The notes beneath the pieces are model-generated. The model saw only the letters and a list, made by a program, of their open reading frames with translations, searched no databases and was not told where the DNA came from. A stretch of DNA of 64,000 nucleotides from JBBROS01 sp965199595 (lineage in GTDB: Bacteria; Pseudomonadota; Alphaproteobacteria; Acetobacterales; Acetobacteraceae), in NCBI GenBank assembly GCA_965199595.1, contig OZ241182.1, positions 558,001 to 622,000 of the forward strand, given 5' to 3'. The position numbers and the translations under genes were made by a program. Below, in pieces: positions 31,612 to 40,001 of this stretch; position 1 is the first letter of the stretch; each line of letters begins with the position of its first letter.

Positions 31612-32108
31612 ATGTTTGACGTAAAGGCTAGCGCGAGCACGGGATATCGTCGCATCGAGGTGCTGACCGGACCCGGTCGACGGCGGCGCTGGTCGGATCA
31701 GGACAAGGCCCGCGTGATCGCTGAGAGCCTGGTTCCCGGGGCCAGGCCTTCACAGGTCGCGCGGCAATGGCAGATCTGCCCGCAGCAGCTCTTCACGTGG
31801 CGCCGCCAGGCCCGAGCCGGGTTGTTGGTCCTGCCGCCGGACCTAGCGGCCACCATGGTTTCCGAGCCTGCCTTGGTGCCCATCCTTACGGATCGGCCTT
31901 TGCCGTCTCCACCTCCAGCACCGGCGATCGCCGCAGCACCTCCTGCCTCGATCGAGATCGAGATCGCCGGGGCGATCGTGCGGGCGCCCGTAGGCCTGGA
32001 CGCCACGGTCTTGACGACGGTTCTGCGGGCGAAGCCGCTCAAGGTTCCATGCGCCATGCGCATGGAATAGCGGCGGAGGGGGTGCGGGCCTCGGCGACCC
32101 GGCGGTGA
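31612..32108 (+). pseudogene. IS66-2 tnpA interrupted near its end by 50-bp element
   Basis: ATG 31612 gives a TnpA frame: RRIEVLTGPGRRRRWSDQDK, then the helix-turn-helix ARPSQVARQWQICPQQLFTW. It is intact to VLTTVLRA. The 50-bp element (32031-32080) then adds a premature TAG. Without the element the tail would be VRASATRR with a stop at 32108, overlapping the tnpB GTG (32105) as in the intact IS66-1. Confidence 0.85.
32031..32080 (+). repeat. 50-bp covarying hairpin element, copy 4 (in IS66-2 tnpA)
   Basis: It follows GGGC on the coding (plus) strand and is the most diverged copy. The outer stem GCCGCT/AGCGGC has one pair changed on both sides. The inner stem TTCCATGCGC/GCGCATGGAA has loop CAT and is fully Watson-Crick. 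The conserved CTCAAGGTTCC and GGAATAGC-GCGGAGGG are retained. Excising 50 bp restores the tnpA tail and stop. Confidence 0.88.
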
Positions 32109-32162
32109 TCACTATCCCGTCCGGCGCCCGGGTCCTGCTGGCGACGCGCCCGGTGGACTTCC
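32105..32162 (+). pseudogene. IS66-2 tnpB, N-terminal remnant
   Basis: GTG 32105 opens VITIPSGARVLLATRPVDF, the start of TnpB. The sequence then jumps directly into tnpC-like sequence. About 95 codons of tnpB and the very start of tnpC are deleted. Confidence 0.75.
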
Positions 32163-33575
32163 TGCCGCCCCACTTGCCGAGAGGCCTGATGCGCTGCGGG
32201 CCTTGCTGCTGGCGGCCTGGGCAGAGCGGGACAACGCCGTGGCCGAGTGCCGCAGCATTGCGGCCGAGCGGGACGAGCTGGCGTCACAGAACGACCGGCT
32301 ATGGCACCTGCTGCTCAAACTCCGGCGGATGCAGTTCGGCGCCAAATCCGAGCGCCTGCCCGAGGAGCAGTTGCAGCTCGGCCTCGAGGCCATCGAGCAG
32401 GCGATCGCATAGGGCGAGGCTGAGGCCGAGCAGCGCGATCCCCCGCTCAAGCAGGAGCGTGCGGCCAAGCGCCGGGCCAACCGCGGCAAGCTACCCGCCC
32501 ATCTGGCGCGTATCGAGCTCACGTTGGAGCCCGAGGACACGGCGTGTCCCTGCTGCCAGGGCACCATGGTGGTGATCGGCCACGACACGGCCGAGCGGCT
32601 GGACGTGGTCCCGGCGCAGTTCCGGGTGCTGGTGACACGACGGCCGAAGCTGGCGTGCCGGAGCTGCCCCGACGTCGTCGTGCAGGCCGCCGCCCCGGCC
32701 CGGCTGATCGAGGGCGGGCTGCCGACCGAGGCCATGGTCGCGCACGTGCTGGTGGCACGCTACGCCGACCATGGCCTCGGTCGGCAGGCGCAGATGATGG
32801 CGCGGCAAAGGTTTGGACCTTGATCGCTCTACGCTGGCGTTCTGGGTGGCTTTGCTGCGGCGGAGATCACGCCGGTTGTGACCCGGCTGCGCGAGACCCT
32901 GCTGGCCTTGGCGCGGTTGTTCGCCGACGAGACCACGGTGCCGGTGCTGGATCCCGGCCGGGGCCGGACCAAGACAGGCTACTTCTGGGCCATCGCCCGC
33001 CATGATCGCCCCTGTCAGCTTCGCTGACATCACTCCGTGGGATCGCTTCGCGATGGGGCGGCACAGACCCACCAGCGGTGGTCTACAGCTACGCTCCGGG
33101 ACGCGGGCAGGAGCACAATGACCGGTTGCTGGGCGGCTACCGCGGCATCCTGCAATGCGATGGCTACGTGACCTACAAGAAGCTTGCTGCTGCCCGGCAC
33201 GACGGGCCCGGCGTGACGCTGGTCTACTGCTGGAGCCACGTGCGCCGGGGCTTCTACGATCAGGCCAAGGCCGGGACGTCGCCGATCGCGGCCGAGGCGC
33301 TGGTCCGCATCGCAGCGCTGTATCGGATCGAGGCCGACATCCGCGGCAAGGACGCCGCCCACCGGTTGGCGCTACGGCAGGCGAGGAGCCAGGCGCTGGT
33401 GGCGGATCTGCGCACCTGGTTCCAGGTCAAGGCAGCAACACTGCCCGCCCGGGGTCCTGTCGCCCAGGCCATCAGCTACGCGCTGAGGCACTGGGACGGG
33501 CTGGAGCGGTTTCTGCACGACGGCCGCATCGAGCTGGACACCAACACGGTCGAACGCGCCATGCGGCCAGTGGCG
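32163..33575 (+). pseudogene. IS66-2 tnpC, main part, multiply disrupted
   Basis: TnpC sequence is readable throughout: LRRMQFGAKSERLPEEQL, ACPCCQGTMVVIGHDTAERL, LFADETTVPVLDPGRGRTK and LVYCWSHVRRGFYDQAKAG. There is an in-frame TAG at 32410-32412, a +1 shift near 32809 followed by a -1 shift near 32850, and a 41-bp double-hairpin insertion at 33013-33053. The gene then stops matching at 33575, where the recombinase cassette begins. The last ~74 codons continue at 36161. Confidence 0.85.
33013..33053 (+). repeat. 41-bp double-hairpin insertion (in IS66-2 tnpC)
   Basis: Two hairpins with the same TTC loop are present: TGTCAGC-TTC-GCTGACA (33013-33029) and ATCGC-TTC-GCGAT (33042-33054). They are separated by ~12 bases. 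Removing 41 bp rejoins the tnpC codons for RHDRP-WGGTDPPAVV; the junction can slide by 2 bp. The insert introduces TGA in frame. Confidence 0.75.
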
Positions 33576-33602
33576 ATGAAAGGTTCATTGTGCCCCTCTT
33601 TC

Positions 33603-35683
33603 TCAAACCGCTGTAAATATTGAAAGTTCGTTTTGCTGCATACCGCGACACGGGGGTGTTCGCCGCTTCACGGCGGCGCCAACCTCTTCAGTTTGCAGAT
33701 CGAGCGCCCGGATTTGGTGGGGTGCGCCGGATACGACTTGTTCAGCGGCCAGCAATTTGTCACGGATCAGGCGGCGGATTACGTGATGGGTGACCCCAAG
33801 CGCAGCGGCGGCCTCGCTCAAGGTCAGCCACTTGCCATCCTTCTCTGCGGAGCGATAAGCACGGATTTCATGAACTTGCCGGAGCGAGCCAACCCGCCTG
33901 GCCGTCCACGTCTTACCCTGGCCGGTCTGCAATCCCATGCGGTTGAGCGAGGCTGCGATGTGATCGTCGTTCCATCGTCCGGCCATGCTCCGCATTACCG
34001 CCAAAGCGTCGTCCGGGGTCTGGCACCCGTGCTCGCCCGTTCTGGGTTTCTTGACCCGCAGCTGCGAGTGCTGGCCGCCCTTCCAGTGGATCACCAGGAC
34101 GACCTCACGCGCAGCTTCATCAACGTCGGCCACGATGTCCACGATCAGAGTGCGCACAAGACGCTGCCGGGCTCGCATGCTTGTGGCAGGCGCCGCCCAG
34201 GCTTGGGAGAGATCTGCCGAAAGGCCCGTCAGGTCTGGCGCTGGCATGGCCGTCGGGTTCGGCACCCGCGCAGCGTCCAGCCTTGCCTGGCACGCCTCCA
34301 CCCGGCGCAACGCCGCTTCCCAGTTCTTCTCCAACTGTGCGGCGAACAGGCGGTTATCCGGATCGCAAGCCGCGTAGCGCCGCTCCGCAAGGCTGGCCTC
34401 GTAGCGTGCCTGTTGCAGCTCCAACTCTGCGATGCGGTTCCGCTCCGTCTGGCTTTCCATGTGCATCCGCCCGGCTTGTAACGCTGCCTCGACCGCCAGC
34501 GGCTCCACGGCCCGTACCAACTCGGCCGCGACCGCGGCGTCAATGCGGGTACCACCAAAGCCGAGGCAACGCGTCAGGCCAAGCATAAGGTTCGGACGGT
34601 CGCAGCGATACACGGGCCGGCCCGGCGCCTTGCCAGCATAGACGACCGCCAGGTGGCGACCGCAGCGCGAACAGGTCAACAATCCCGCCAACAACGCCCG
34701 ACCACCACGTCCAGACTTGACGCCGCCTGCCTTGCCAAAAGCATTGGCCGCAAGCAGAGCCTGGTTGCGCTCATACTCGGCCCAGCTGATGTAACCCTCA
34801 TGGTGGCCCCGCAGCATCACCTCCCACTCGCCGAAGGGCTTGCCATGGCCATAGCTCTTGCGGGCATGGCCATCGACGATGGCTGTGCGCTTCTCGCTTT
34901 TGCCGTAGGCGTAAGCGCCCGCGTAGAACGGGTTCTTCAGCACTGAGATGATGTTGCGGTAACGAATAGGGCACCACTCCAGGGCGGTCATTCGCTTGCC
35001 GTCGCACGGATGCGGGAAGTGGACCCCGTCCGCCGTCATCCGCAACAAAACCTGGCGCGCGCTGCCGCACTCCCCAAACCGAGTAAACACCAGGCGGATG
35101 ACCTCCTGCATGCGCAGATCCGGGTCCAGGCCCAGGCCGATCTCCCGGTGCCACAGATAGCCGAATGGCACAGGAATACGCAGTTCGCCGCGCCGCGCCG
35201 CGCCTTCTGCCGAGCGGCATCCAGCATGCGGGCCCGCATGGTCCCGAGTTCGAACTCGCTGATGCTACCCTTCATGCCCAGGAGCAGGCGGTCGTTCGGA
35301 CAGCACGGATCATACACGCCTTCCATGTCGATCACCCTGGCCTCCACCAATCCACAGAGTTCGAGCAGGTGGTGCCAGTCGCGCCCGTTACGAGCGAGAC
35401 GGGACGCGTCGAAGCACAGCACGGCGCCGACATCGCCGGCGCAGAGCCATGCCACGAGACGCTCGAAACCGGGCCGTGCGACCGTGCCGCTGGCCGAGCG
35501 GCCTAAATCATCGTCAATCACCTCGATGTTGTGGAAGCCGTGCTGCCGCGCGACCTCGACCAAGTCGTATTGCCGCCGTTTGCTCTCAAGATTGGTCTGC
35601 ACCTGCGACTGGCTGGACTGCCGCACGTAAACCACCGCCCGGCGGCGCAGCACAGCGGGCGGCAGAGCGTCAGCCGTGGTCAT
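33603..35683 (-). pseudogene. Large serine recombinase with one 5-bp frameshift
   Basis: ATG 35683 opens MTTADALPPAVLRRRAVVYVRQSS, with the catalytic serine in VRQSSQSQ. The resolvase catalytic domain (FDASRLARNGRDWHHLLELC, LLLGMKGSISEFEL) follows. After KARRG the frame changes at a tandem GCGGC run (~35187-35200) with one extra unit. The rest continues in the other frame: a recombinase domain (LKNPFYAGAYAYG), the zinc ribbon LLTCSRCGRHL, a coiled coil rich in Glu/Arg/Ala and a long C-terminal domain ending at 33603. Total ~690 residues. A single 5-bp slippage inactivates an otherwise intact gene. Confidence 0.85.
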
Positions 35684-36140
35684 CGCGGTTCTCCTCGGCC
35701 GACGTGCCGGCCGACTCCAGCAGCAGCCTGGCCAATGCGCTGACTGCGATCTCGCGCTCAAGCGTCGTCATCCCCATAGGCTTTTGCCGTCCAGCGGCAT
35801 TACCGTCTGCCGCGGTGATGGCGGCGCTTTCTGCTGTGTTGATCTCATTGCTACTCCCCAGGGCGACGGTCGAGTCGTCCCGGAATTCTGTCCTGAAACC
35901 AAGCGTGGCCAGCAGGCGGTGCAAGTCTGCCAGAGCCGGAACCGCGACACGGGGCGCGCCAATCTCCATGCCTACACAGGCAGCTGCATCCAGCATCCAG
36001 GCCGCGACCACCGTCACCACACCGGGCGCTACTTCGACATGGACCACGTCACCGCCGGCGTGGCGTTCGCTACGGTGCCGGCGCAACTGGCGCCCGTAAA
36101 GCGCATGCCATCGATAATGGACGACGACCTCTTGCCCGAT
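35670..36140 (-). CDS. Short protein upstream of the serine recombinase (DUF5372-like)
   Basis: The frame overlapping the recombinase start by 14 bp encodes VVVHYRWHALYGRQLRRHRS, GGDVVHVEVAPGVVTVVAAWMLD and MEIGAPRVAVPALADLHRLL. This resembles the small DUF5372-type proteins often found before such recombinases. The open frame extends into the cassette's terminal repeat and no clear start codon is seen; TTG 36086 is the first conventional one. A C-terminal stretch (MTTLEREIAVSALARLLLES) may be a separate helical module. Function unknown; possibly an accessory of recombination. Confidence 0.5.
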   Translation of the reverse strand: MGQEVVVHYRWHALYGRQLRRHRSERHAGGDVVHVEVAPGVVTVVAAWMLDAAACVGMEIGAPRVAVPALADLHRLLATLGFRTEFRDDSTVALGSSNEINTAESAAITAADGNAAGRQKPMGMTTLEREIAVSALARLLLESAGTSAEENRDDHG

Positions 36141-36160
36141 ATGGGCAGAATGACCCTGCG

Positions 36161-36384
36161 GTGGCGCTGTCCAGGAAGAACTGGCTGTTCTGCGGCTTGG
36201 ACGCAGGCGGTACGCGGGCGGCCGCGATCATGTCCCTGGTCCAGACCGTCAGGCTCCAGGGCCTCGATCCCGAAGCCTATCTGCGCCACGTCCTCGAACG
36301 CATCGCCGAGCACCCGGTGAAACGCATCGCCGAACTGCTGCCCTGGAACGTCACCAGCGTCGCCAACCGCCTCAACCAGAGCTG
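36161..36384 (+). pseudogene. IS66-2 tnpC, C-terminal part beyond the cassette
   Basis: VALSRKNWLFCGLDAGGTRA and LLPWNVTSVANRLNQS with a stop at 36384 form the expected end of TnpC. They continue the part ending RPVA at 33575 once the recombinase cassette and one GTGGCG are removed. This is direct evidence that the cassette inserted into tnpC. Confidence 0.88.
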
Positions 36385-36410
36385 ACCCCCAGATAGGCCG
36401 GACGCTTACG

Positions 36411-36620
36411 AACCAACCCGACCGCCAGGTCCGAATAGCGCGGCTGCCCGCCCGGCGTGCTTCGGCGCGGTGCGTGCCAGCCGGCCAGGACAGCTTCATC
36501 CATCCAGAACGTCAGGTCACCCCGCCGTCGCAGTCCCGCCTCATAGGCCGGCTAGTTGATGACCTTGTAGCGCGCTTCCAGAATGCGGTGGCGACGCGAG
36601 GCGTTGTGCTTGAACGGCAT
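36411..36620 (-). pseudogene. IS5-family transposase, N-terminal relic with stop
   Basis: From ATG 36620 the minus strand reads MPFKHNASRRHRILEARYKV, then a TAG where the family has Trp (VIN-stop-PAYEAGLRRRGDLTFW). It continues to TPGGQPRYSDLAVGLVR and is cut by the IS66-2 right end at 36409. It is clearly the first ~70 codons of an IS5 transposase. Confidence 0.75.
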
Positions 36621-37032
36621 GGAAGGAACATGCCTGCCCGGACAGGATCAGGCTACCAAGGCATCTCTATACCAACACCATTATTTACTTCGAATTGAAT
36701 TCGCGGGCCGCGCGGTAAAATGATTTTGTGATCCGTACACAAGAGCATTCCAGTTTACTTCCGCTAATCATTCGCCTCCGATGAACGAGTTCGGTCCGGC
36801 ACCCTATGCTGACCCCCACCTAAAGCGGCCAGGGGGAACAGCATCTGACCAATCCTGAAAAACCAGCAGAAAACCAGCCGCGATCTGCCAAGAAATAAAT
36901 GTTGGTGCATAGGCAATATTAACCAATGGCTGTCAGCCTGAGCCCCTGTCCAATGAAGGGGCCACCCACGATGTCGCGTCGTTTTCCCTCGGGCTCTGCC
37001 GGGCCAGGCGCATTGAAGAATTCCGGTCCGGG
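36621..37032. other. AT-richer intergenic region before the glycanase genes
   Basis: About 410 bp with no convincing gene. Composition is markedly more AT-rich than the surroundings (for example near 36665-36760 and 36880-36930). It separates the mobile-element island from the exopolysaccharide locus. It probably carries the promoter of the GH16 gene at 37033. Confidence 0.45.
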
Positions 37033-39792
37033 ATGAGCCGTGACGGTCTGGATCTCGCCGGCTTCAAGCTTACGTTTGACGACGAGTTTAACGGCTTCAG
37101 CAGCAATGGTCCCTCAAACCCTTTCGTGACCGGCTATGCCGGCACCTGGGACACGACCTACTCGTACGGCGAGCGCAAGCTCAACGACGAGGTACAGTGG
37201 TACTCCGACAGCACGACCGGCACCAACCCGTTCTCGGTCCAGAGCGGCGTGCTGTCCATCACCGCAGCCCCCAGCACCGATCTGGCTGCCAGCCAGGGAC
37301 AGGCCTACACCTCCGGTGCTATCACCACGTTCCACTCCTTCTCCCAGCAGTACGGCTACTTCGAGATACGGGCGGAGTTGCCGGAGGGGATTGGCATGTG
37401 GCCGGCGTTCTGGATGCTGCCGACGCAGCATGTCTGGCCGCCGGAGCTGGATCCGCTGGAGGCTTTCGGTTCCAACGGGCCATCCGGGGAAGGCGGGGCA
37501 TACGCCCTGCACAGCGGCCTGGTGGAAATCGGCAGCGGCGGGCGCGGTGCGTGGCACGGCACCGCGGGGGCCAACCTCTACACGCAGTTCAACACCTTCG
37601 GCGTGAACTGGGAAGCCGACATTATCACTTTCTATCTCAACGGCACCGCCTATGCCTCCATGCCCACCCCGGCAGACTTCGACCAGCCCATGTACCTCCT
37701 GGCCAACCTGGCGGTGGGCGGGAACTGGGCAGGCGCGCCGGTGGGTGAAACGGCTGCCCTGAAGATCGACTACATTCGCGCATTCTCGCGCGACGGGGGC
37801 AATCCGGTCATCGTCCAGCAGCCGATCTCCTCCCCGGACGGACGCGGCTTCGATTTCTACGGCGCCGTGGATGCCGACGACCGCCCGGCCCTGGGCGGCA
37901 CGGATGCGGCAGCCCCGGCTGCCACGGCGGCGGACCAGGTGGTGGCGCCCACCGGCACCCAGATCATAGGTCAGGGCGCGAATACGCTGGCGCTCGGGAT
38001 GAACGAAGACGCCTATCTCGGGGATGCTCAGTTCCTGGTTACGGTAGACGGGGTGCAGCGCGGCGGCGTGCTCTCCACTTCGGCCAGCCGTGCCGCGGGA
38101 GCGGTGCAGACGTTCCTGATCCAAGGTGATTTCGAACCGGGTCGACACCAGGTCGGCATCAACTTCATCAACAACTACGGCAGCGTGCCGGGCGCCGACC
38201 GCAACCTGTTCCTGACCAGTGCCACGATCGACGGCAGCGCAATCCCCGGTGCCTTGCTCGCCGAGTACTCGGGTGGCGAGCAAGATTTCAGCTTTACCGT
38301 CGGCGACCCGGCCGGCGTCTCCACCACTATCCTGGGCAGCGGGCCCGACAGCTTCGTGCTGAACTTGTCGGAACAGGCCTGGGCCGGCGATGCCCATTTC
38401 ACCGTGATGGTGGACGGCGCGCAGGTGGGCGGCACCGCGACCGTCACCGCGATCCATGCCGCCGGGCAGACCCAGGCCTTCAAGGTGCGGGGCACGTTCG
38501 GAACCCTCTCGCACGTGGTGCAGGTGAACTTCACCAACGACGCCTATGGCGGCACGGCCGACCAGGATCGCAACCTCTACGTCGATTCCATGACCCGCGA
38601 CGGCACTGCCACCCCGCTGGCGCTCACCATGCTCAACCAGGGCGCGGTGGCGTTTGCCTTGCCGGCATCCCCCGTCCCATCCTTGTTCGATGCCGCCTAC
38701 TACCTGGCGCAGAACCCCGACGTGGCTGCCGCCGGAGTGTCGCCCTACCAGCATTACCTGCAATTCGGCTGGCGTGAGGGCCGCAACCCTTCGGCGCTGT
38801 TCAACACTAGGTTCTACCTCAACCAGAACCCGGACGTTGCCGGAGCCGGCATCGATCCGCTGGCGCACTACGCCGCCTGGGGCTGGAAGGAAGGCCGCGA
38901 CCCGTCCATCCTGTTCTCGACCCGGCACTACCTGACCGACAATCCCGGCGTTGCGGCAGCCGGCACCGATCCGCTGCTGGACTACATCACATTCGGCGAG
39001 GCCGCAGGCCGTTCGATCAGCCCGGCAACGCCGCACCCTGTCGGTCCGCAGGACCCGCTGGTCGACGATGCCTTCGTCAACGCCGCCCATCCCGGAATAG
39101 CGGCGCAGGGGCTGGATGCCTCGTCCTGGTTTCACGCAACCGGCTGGAGGGAGGGGGCCAACCCCGATGCTCTCTTCGACAGCAGCTTCTATCTCAAGCA
39201 GAACCCCGATGTCGTAGCGGCGGGCGTAGATCCGCTGCTGCACTATGAAGTAAGCGGCTGGCGGGAAGGCCGCGACCCGAGCCTGCTGTTCTCCACGGCT
39301 GAGTGCCTGAACCACAATCCCGACCTTCGGCTTGAAGGGACAAATCCGCTGCAATACGAATTGCAGCACGGCGTCCAAAAGGCCGGAACAGATCCCTTAT
39401 TTGTCGTGGTCGGCGATGCGGATTTGTTGGTGGATGCCGGGTTCTACGATCGTCAGCTCGGCGCCACCCTGATCCCCACCGGGACGTCGGCCGCGATACA
39501 GGCTGCCCGCAGCTACGACACCATGGGCTGGCAGAAGGGGCTGGATCCCAACGCCATGTTCGATACCAGCTACTACCTCGCCCACAACCCGGATGTCGCC
39601 GCAGCGCACATCAATCCTCTCCTGCATTACGAAACCTATGGGTGGCATGAGGGGCGCAACCCTTCCGCCCAATTCAGCACGGACCGTTACGAGGCTGCTT
39701 ACCCCGACGTACAGGCCGCGTCTTTGAACCCCCTCCTGCACTACCTGGCCTATGGATTGGTCGAGGGACGGCAGGCGTTTTCTGTGGCCTGA
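37033..39792 (+). CDS. GH16 endo-glycanase with two CBM60-like modules and nine C-terminal repeats
   Basis: A 919-residue protein. Residues ~10-255 are a GH16 beta-jellyroll (FKLTFDDEFNGF, YGYFEIRAELPEG, AFWMLPTQ) with the catalytic ExDxxE motif ELDPLE (E138, D140, E143). Residues ~310-410 and ~431-545 are two related modules (EDAYLGDAQFLVTVDGVQ, GADRNLFL) like the calcium-dependent CBM60 family. From ~552 to the end are about nine repeats of ~38 residues of the type YYLAQNPDVAAAGV...HY...GWREGRNPS. No signal peptide is seen, so export may be non-Sec. It likely trims or remodels the polysaccharide made downstream. Confidence 0.88.
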   Translation: MSRDGLDLAGFKLTFDDEFNGFSSNGPSNPFVTGYAGTWDTTYSYGERKLNDEVQWYSDSTTGTNPFSVQSGVLSITAAPSTDLAASQGQAYTSGAITTFHSFSQQYGYFEIRAELPEGIGMWPAFWMLPTQHVWPPELDPLEAFGSNGPSGEGGAYALHSGLVEIGSGGRGAWHGTAGANLYTQFNTFGVNWEADIITFYLNGTAYASMPTPADFDQPMYLLANLAVGGNWAGAPVGETAALKIDYIRAFSRDGGNPVIVQQPISSPDGRGFDFYGAVDADDRPALGGTDAAAPAATAADQVVAPTGTQIIGQGANTLALGMNEDAYLGDAQFLVTVDGVQRGGVLSTSASRAAGAVQTFLIQGDFEPGRHQVGINFINNYGSVPGADRNLFLTSATIDGSAIPGALLAEYSGGEQDFSFTVGDPAGVSTTILGSGPDSFVLNLSEQAWAGDAHFTVMVDGAQVGGTATVTAIHAAGQTQAFKVRGTFGTLSHVVQVNFTNDAYGGTADQDRNLYVDSMTRDGTATPLALTMLNQGAVAFALPASPVPSLFDAAYYLAQNPDVAAAGVSPYQHYLQFGWREGRNPSALFNTRFYLNQNPDVAGAGIDPLAHYAAWGWKEGRDPSILFSTRHYLTDNPGVAAAGTDPLLDYITFGEAAGRSISPATPHPVGPQDPLVDDAFVNAAHPGIAAQGLDASSWFHATGWREGANPDALFDSSFYLKQNPDVVAAGVDPLLHYEVSGWREGRDPSLLFSTAECLNHNPDLRLEGTNPLQYELQHGVQKAGTDPLFVVVGDADLLVDAGFYDRQLGATLIPTGTSAAIQAARSYDTMGWQKGLDPNAMFDTSYYLAHNPDVAAAHINPLLHYETYGWHEGRNPSAQFSTDRYEAAYPDVQAASLNPLLHYLAYGLVEGRQAFSVA

Positions 39793-39801
39793 GGCAAAAC
39801 C

Positions 39802-39821
39802 ATCCAGCGATTTGACTGGAT
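39802..39821 (+). terminator. Possible terminator hairpin after the GH16 gene
   Basis: ATCCAG (39802-39807) pairs with CTGGAT (39816-39821), 10 bp after the GH16 stop, followed by a short T-containing ACTTTG. The stem is short and the T run is poor, so it is only a candidate. Confidence 0.3.
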
Positions 39822-40001
39822 ACTTTGTGCAAGGACCAAAGCTTCACGACCGAGTACGAGCAGCAGAAAGATCATGAACGATAAAATTCAAGCCGGCTCA
39901 ACTGCAATGATGCAACGGATGACTGGAACTCCCGATTACGGCGATGCCGGATTTGAACAGGCTCTGTTTGCGAAATTGCAAACGCCCCGCCATTGTTAAT
40001 C

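Larger units (their letters stand above)
33576..36160 (-). mobile_element. Serine-recombinase cassette inserted in IS66-2 tnpC
   Basis: A 2585-bp unit interrupts tnpC between GTGGCG at 33570-33575 and a second GTGGCG at 36161-36166, so it is flanked by a 6-bp direct repeat. Near both ends lies a 15-bp imperfect inverted repeat, AGGTTCATTGTGCCC (33581-33595) and AGGGTCATTCTGCCC (complement of 36143-36157). It encodes a large serine recombinase and a short upstream protein on the minus strand. Confidence 0.7.
31527..36409 (+). mobile_element. IS66-family element 2, decayed, hosting a serine-recombinase cassette
   Basis: The ends are GTAAGCGTAGG at 31527 and GTAAGCGTCCGG on the complement ending at 36409. 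It truncates the resolvase N-terminus on the left and abuts an IS5 relic on the right; no target duplication is visible, so the flanks have recombined. tnpA carries a 50-bp hairpin element and tnpB is mostly deleted. tnpC has a stop, small frameshifts and a 41-bp double hairpin, and is split by the 2.6-kb cassette at 33576-36160. Confidence 0.8.

Noticed and set aside
19447..32080. CRISPR-like interpretation of the recurring 50-bp sequence
   Set aside because: The copies are kilobases apart, inside different genes, with no spacer array and no cas genes.
19447..32080. Rho-independent terminators as an explanation for the 50-bp hairpins
   Set aside because: There is no U-run after the stem, the elements are inside coding sequence at different positions, and an exactly constant 50-bp length with flank rejoining indicates insertion.
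35187..35200. GCGGC tandem run in the serine recombinase as another hairpin insertion
   Set aside because: It is a simple tandem repeat with one extra 5-bp unit and no stem-loop; replication slippage explains it.
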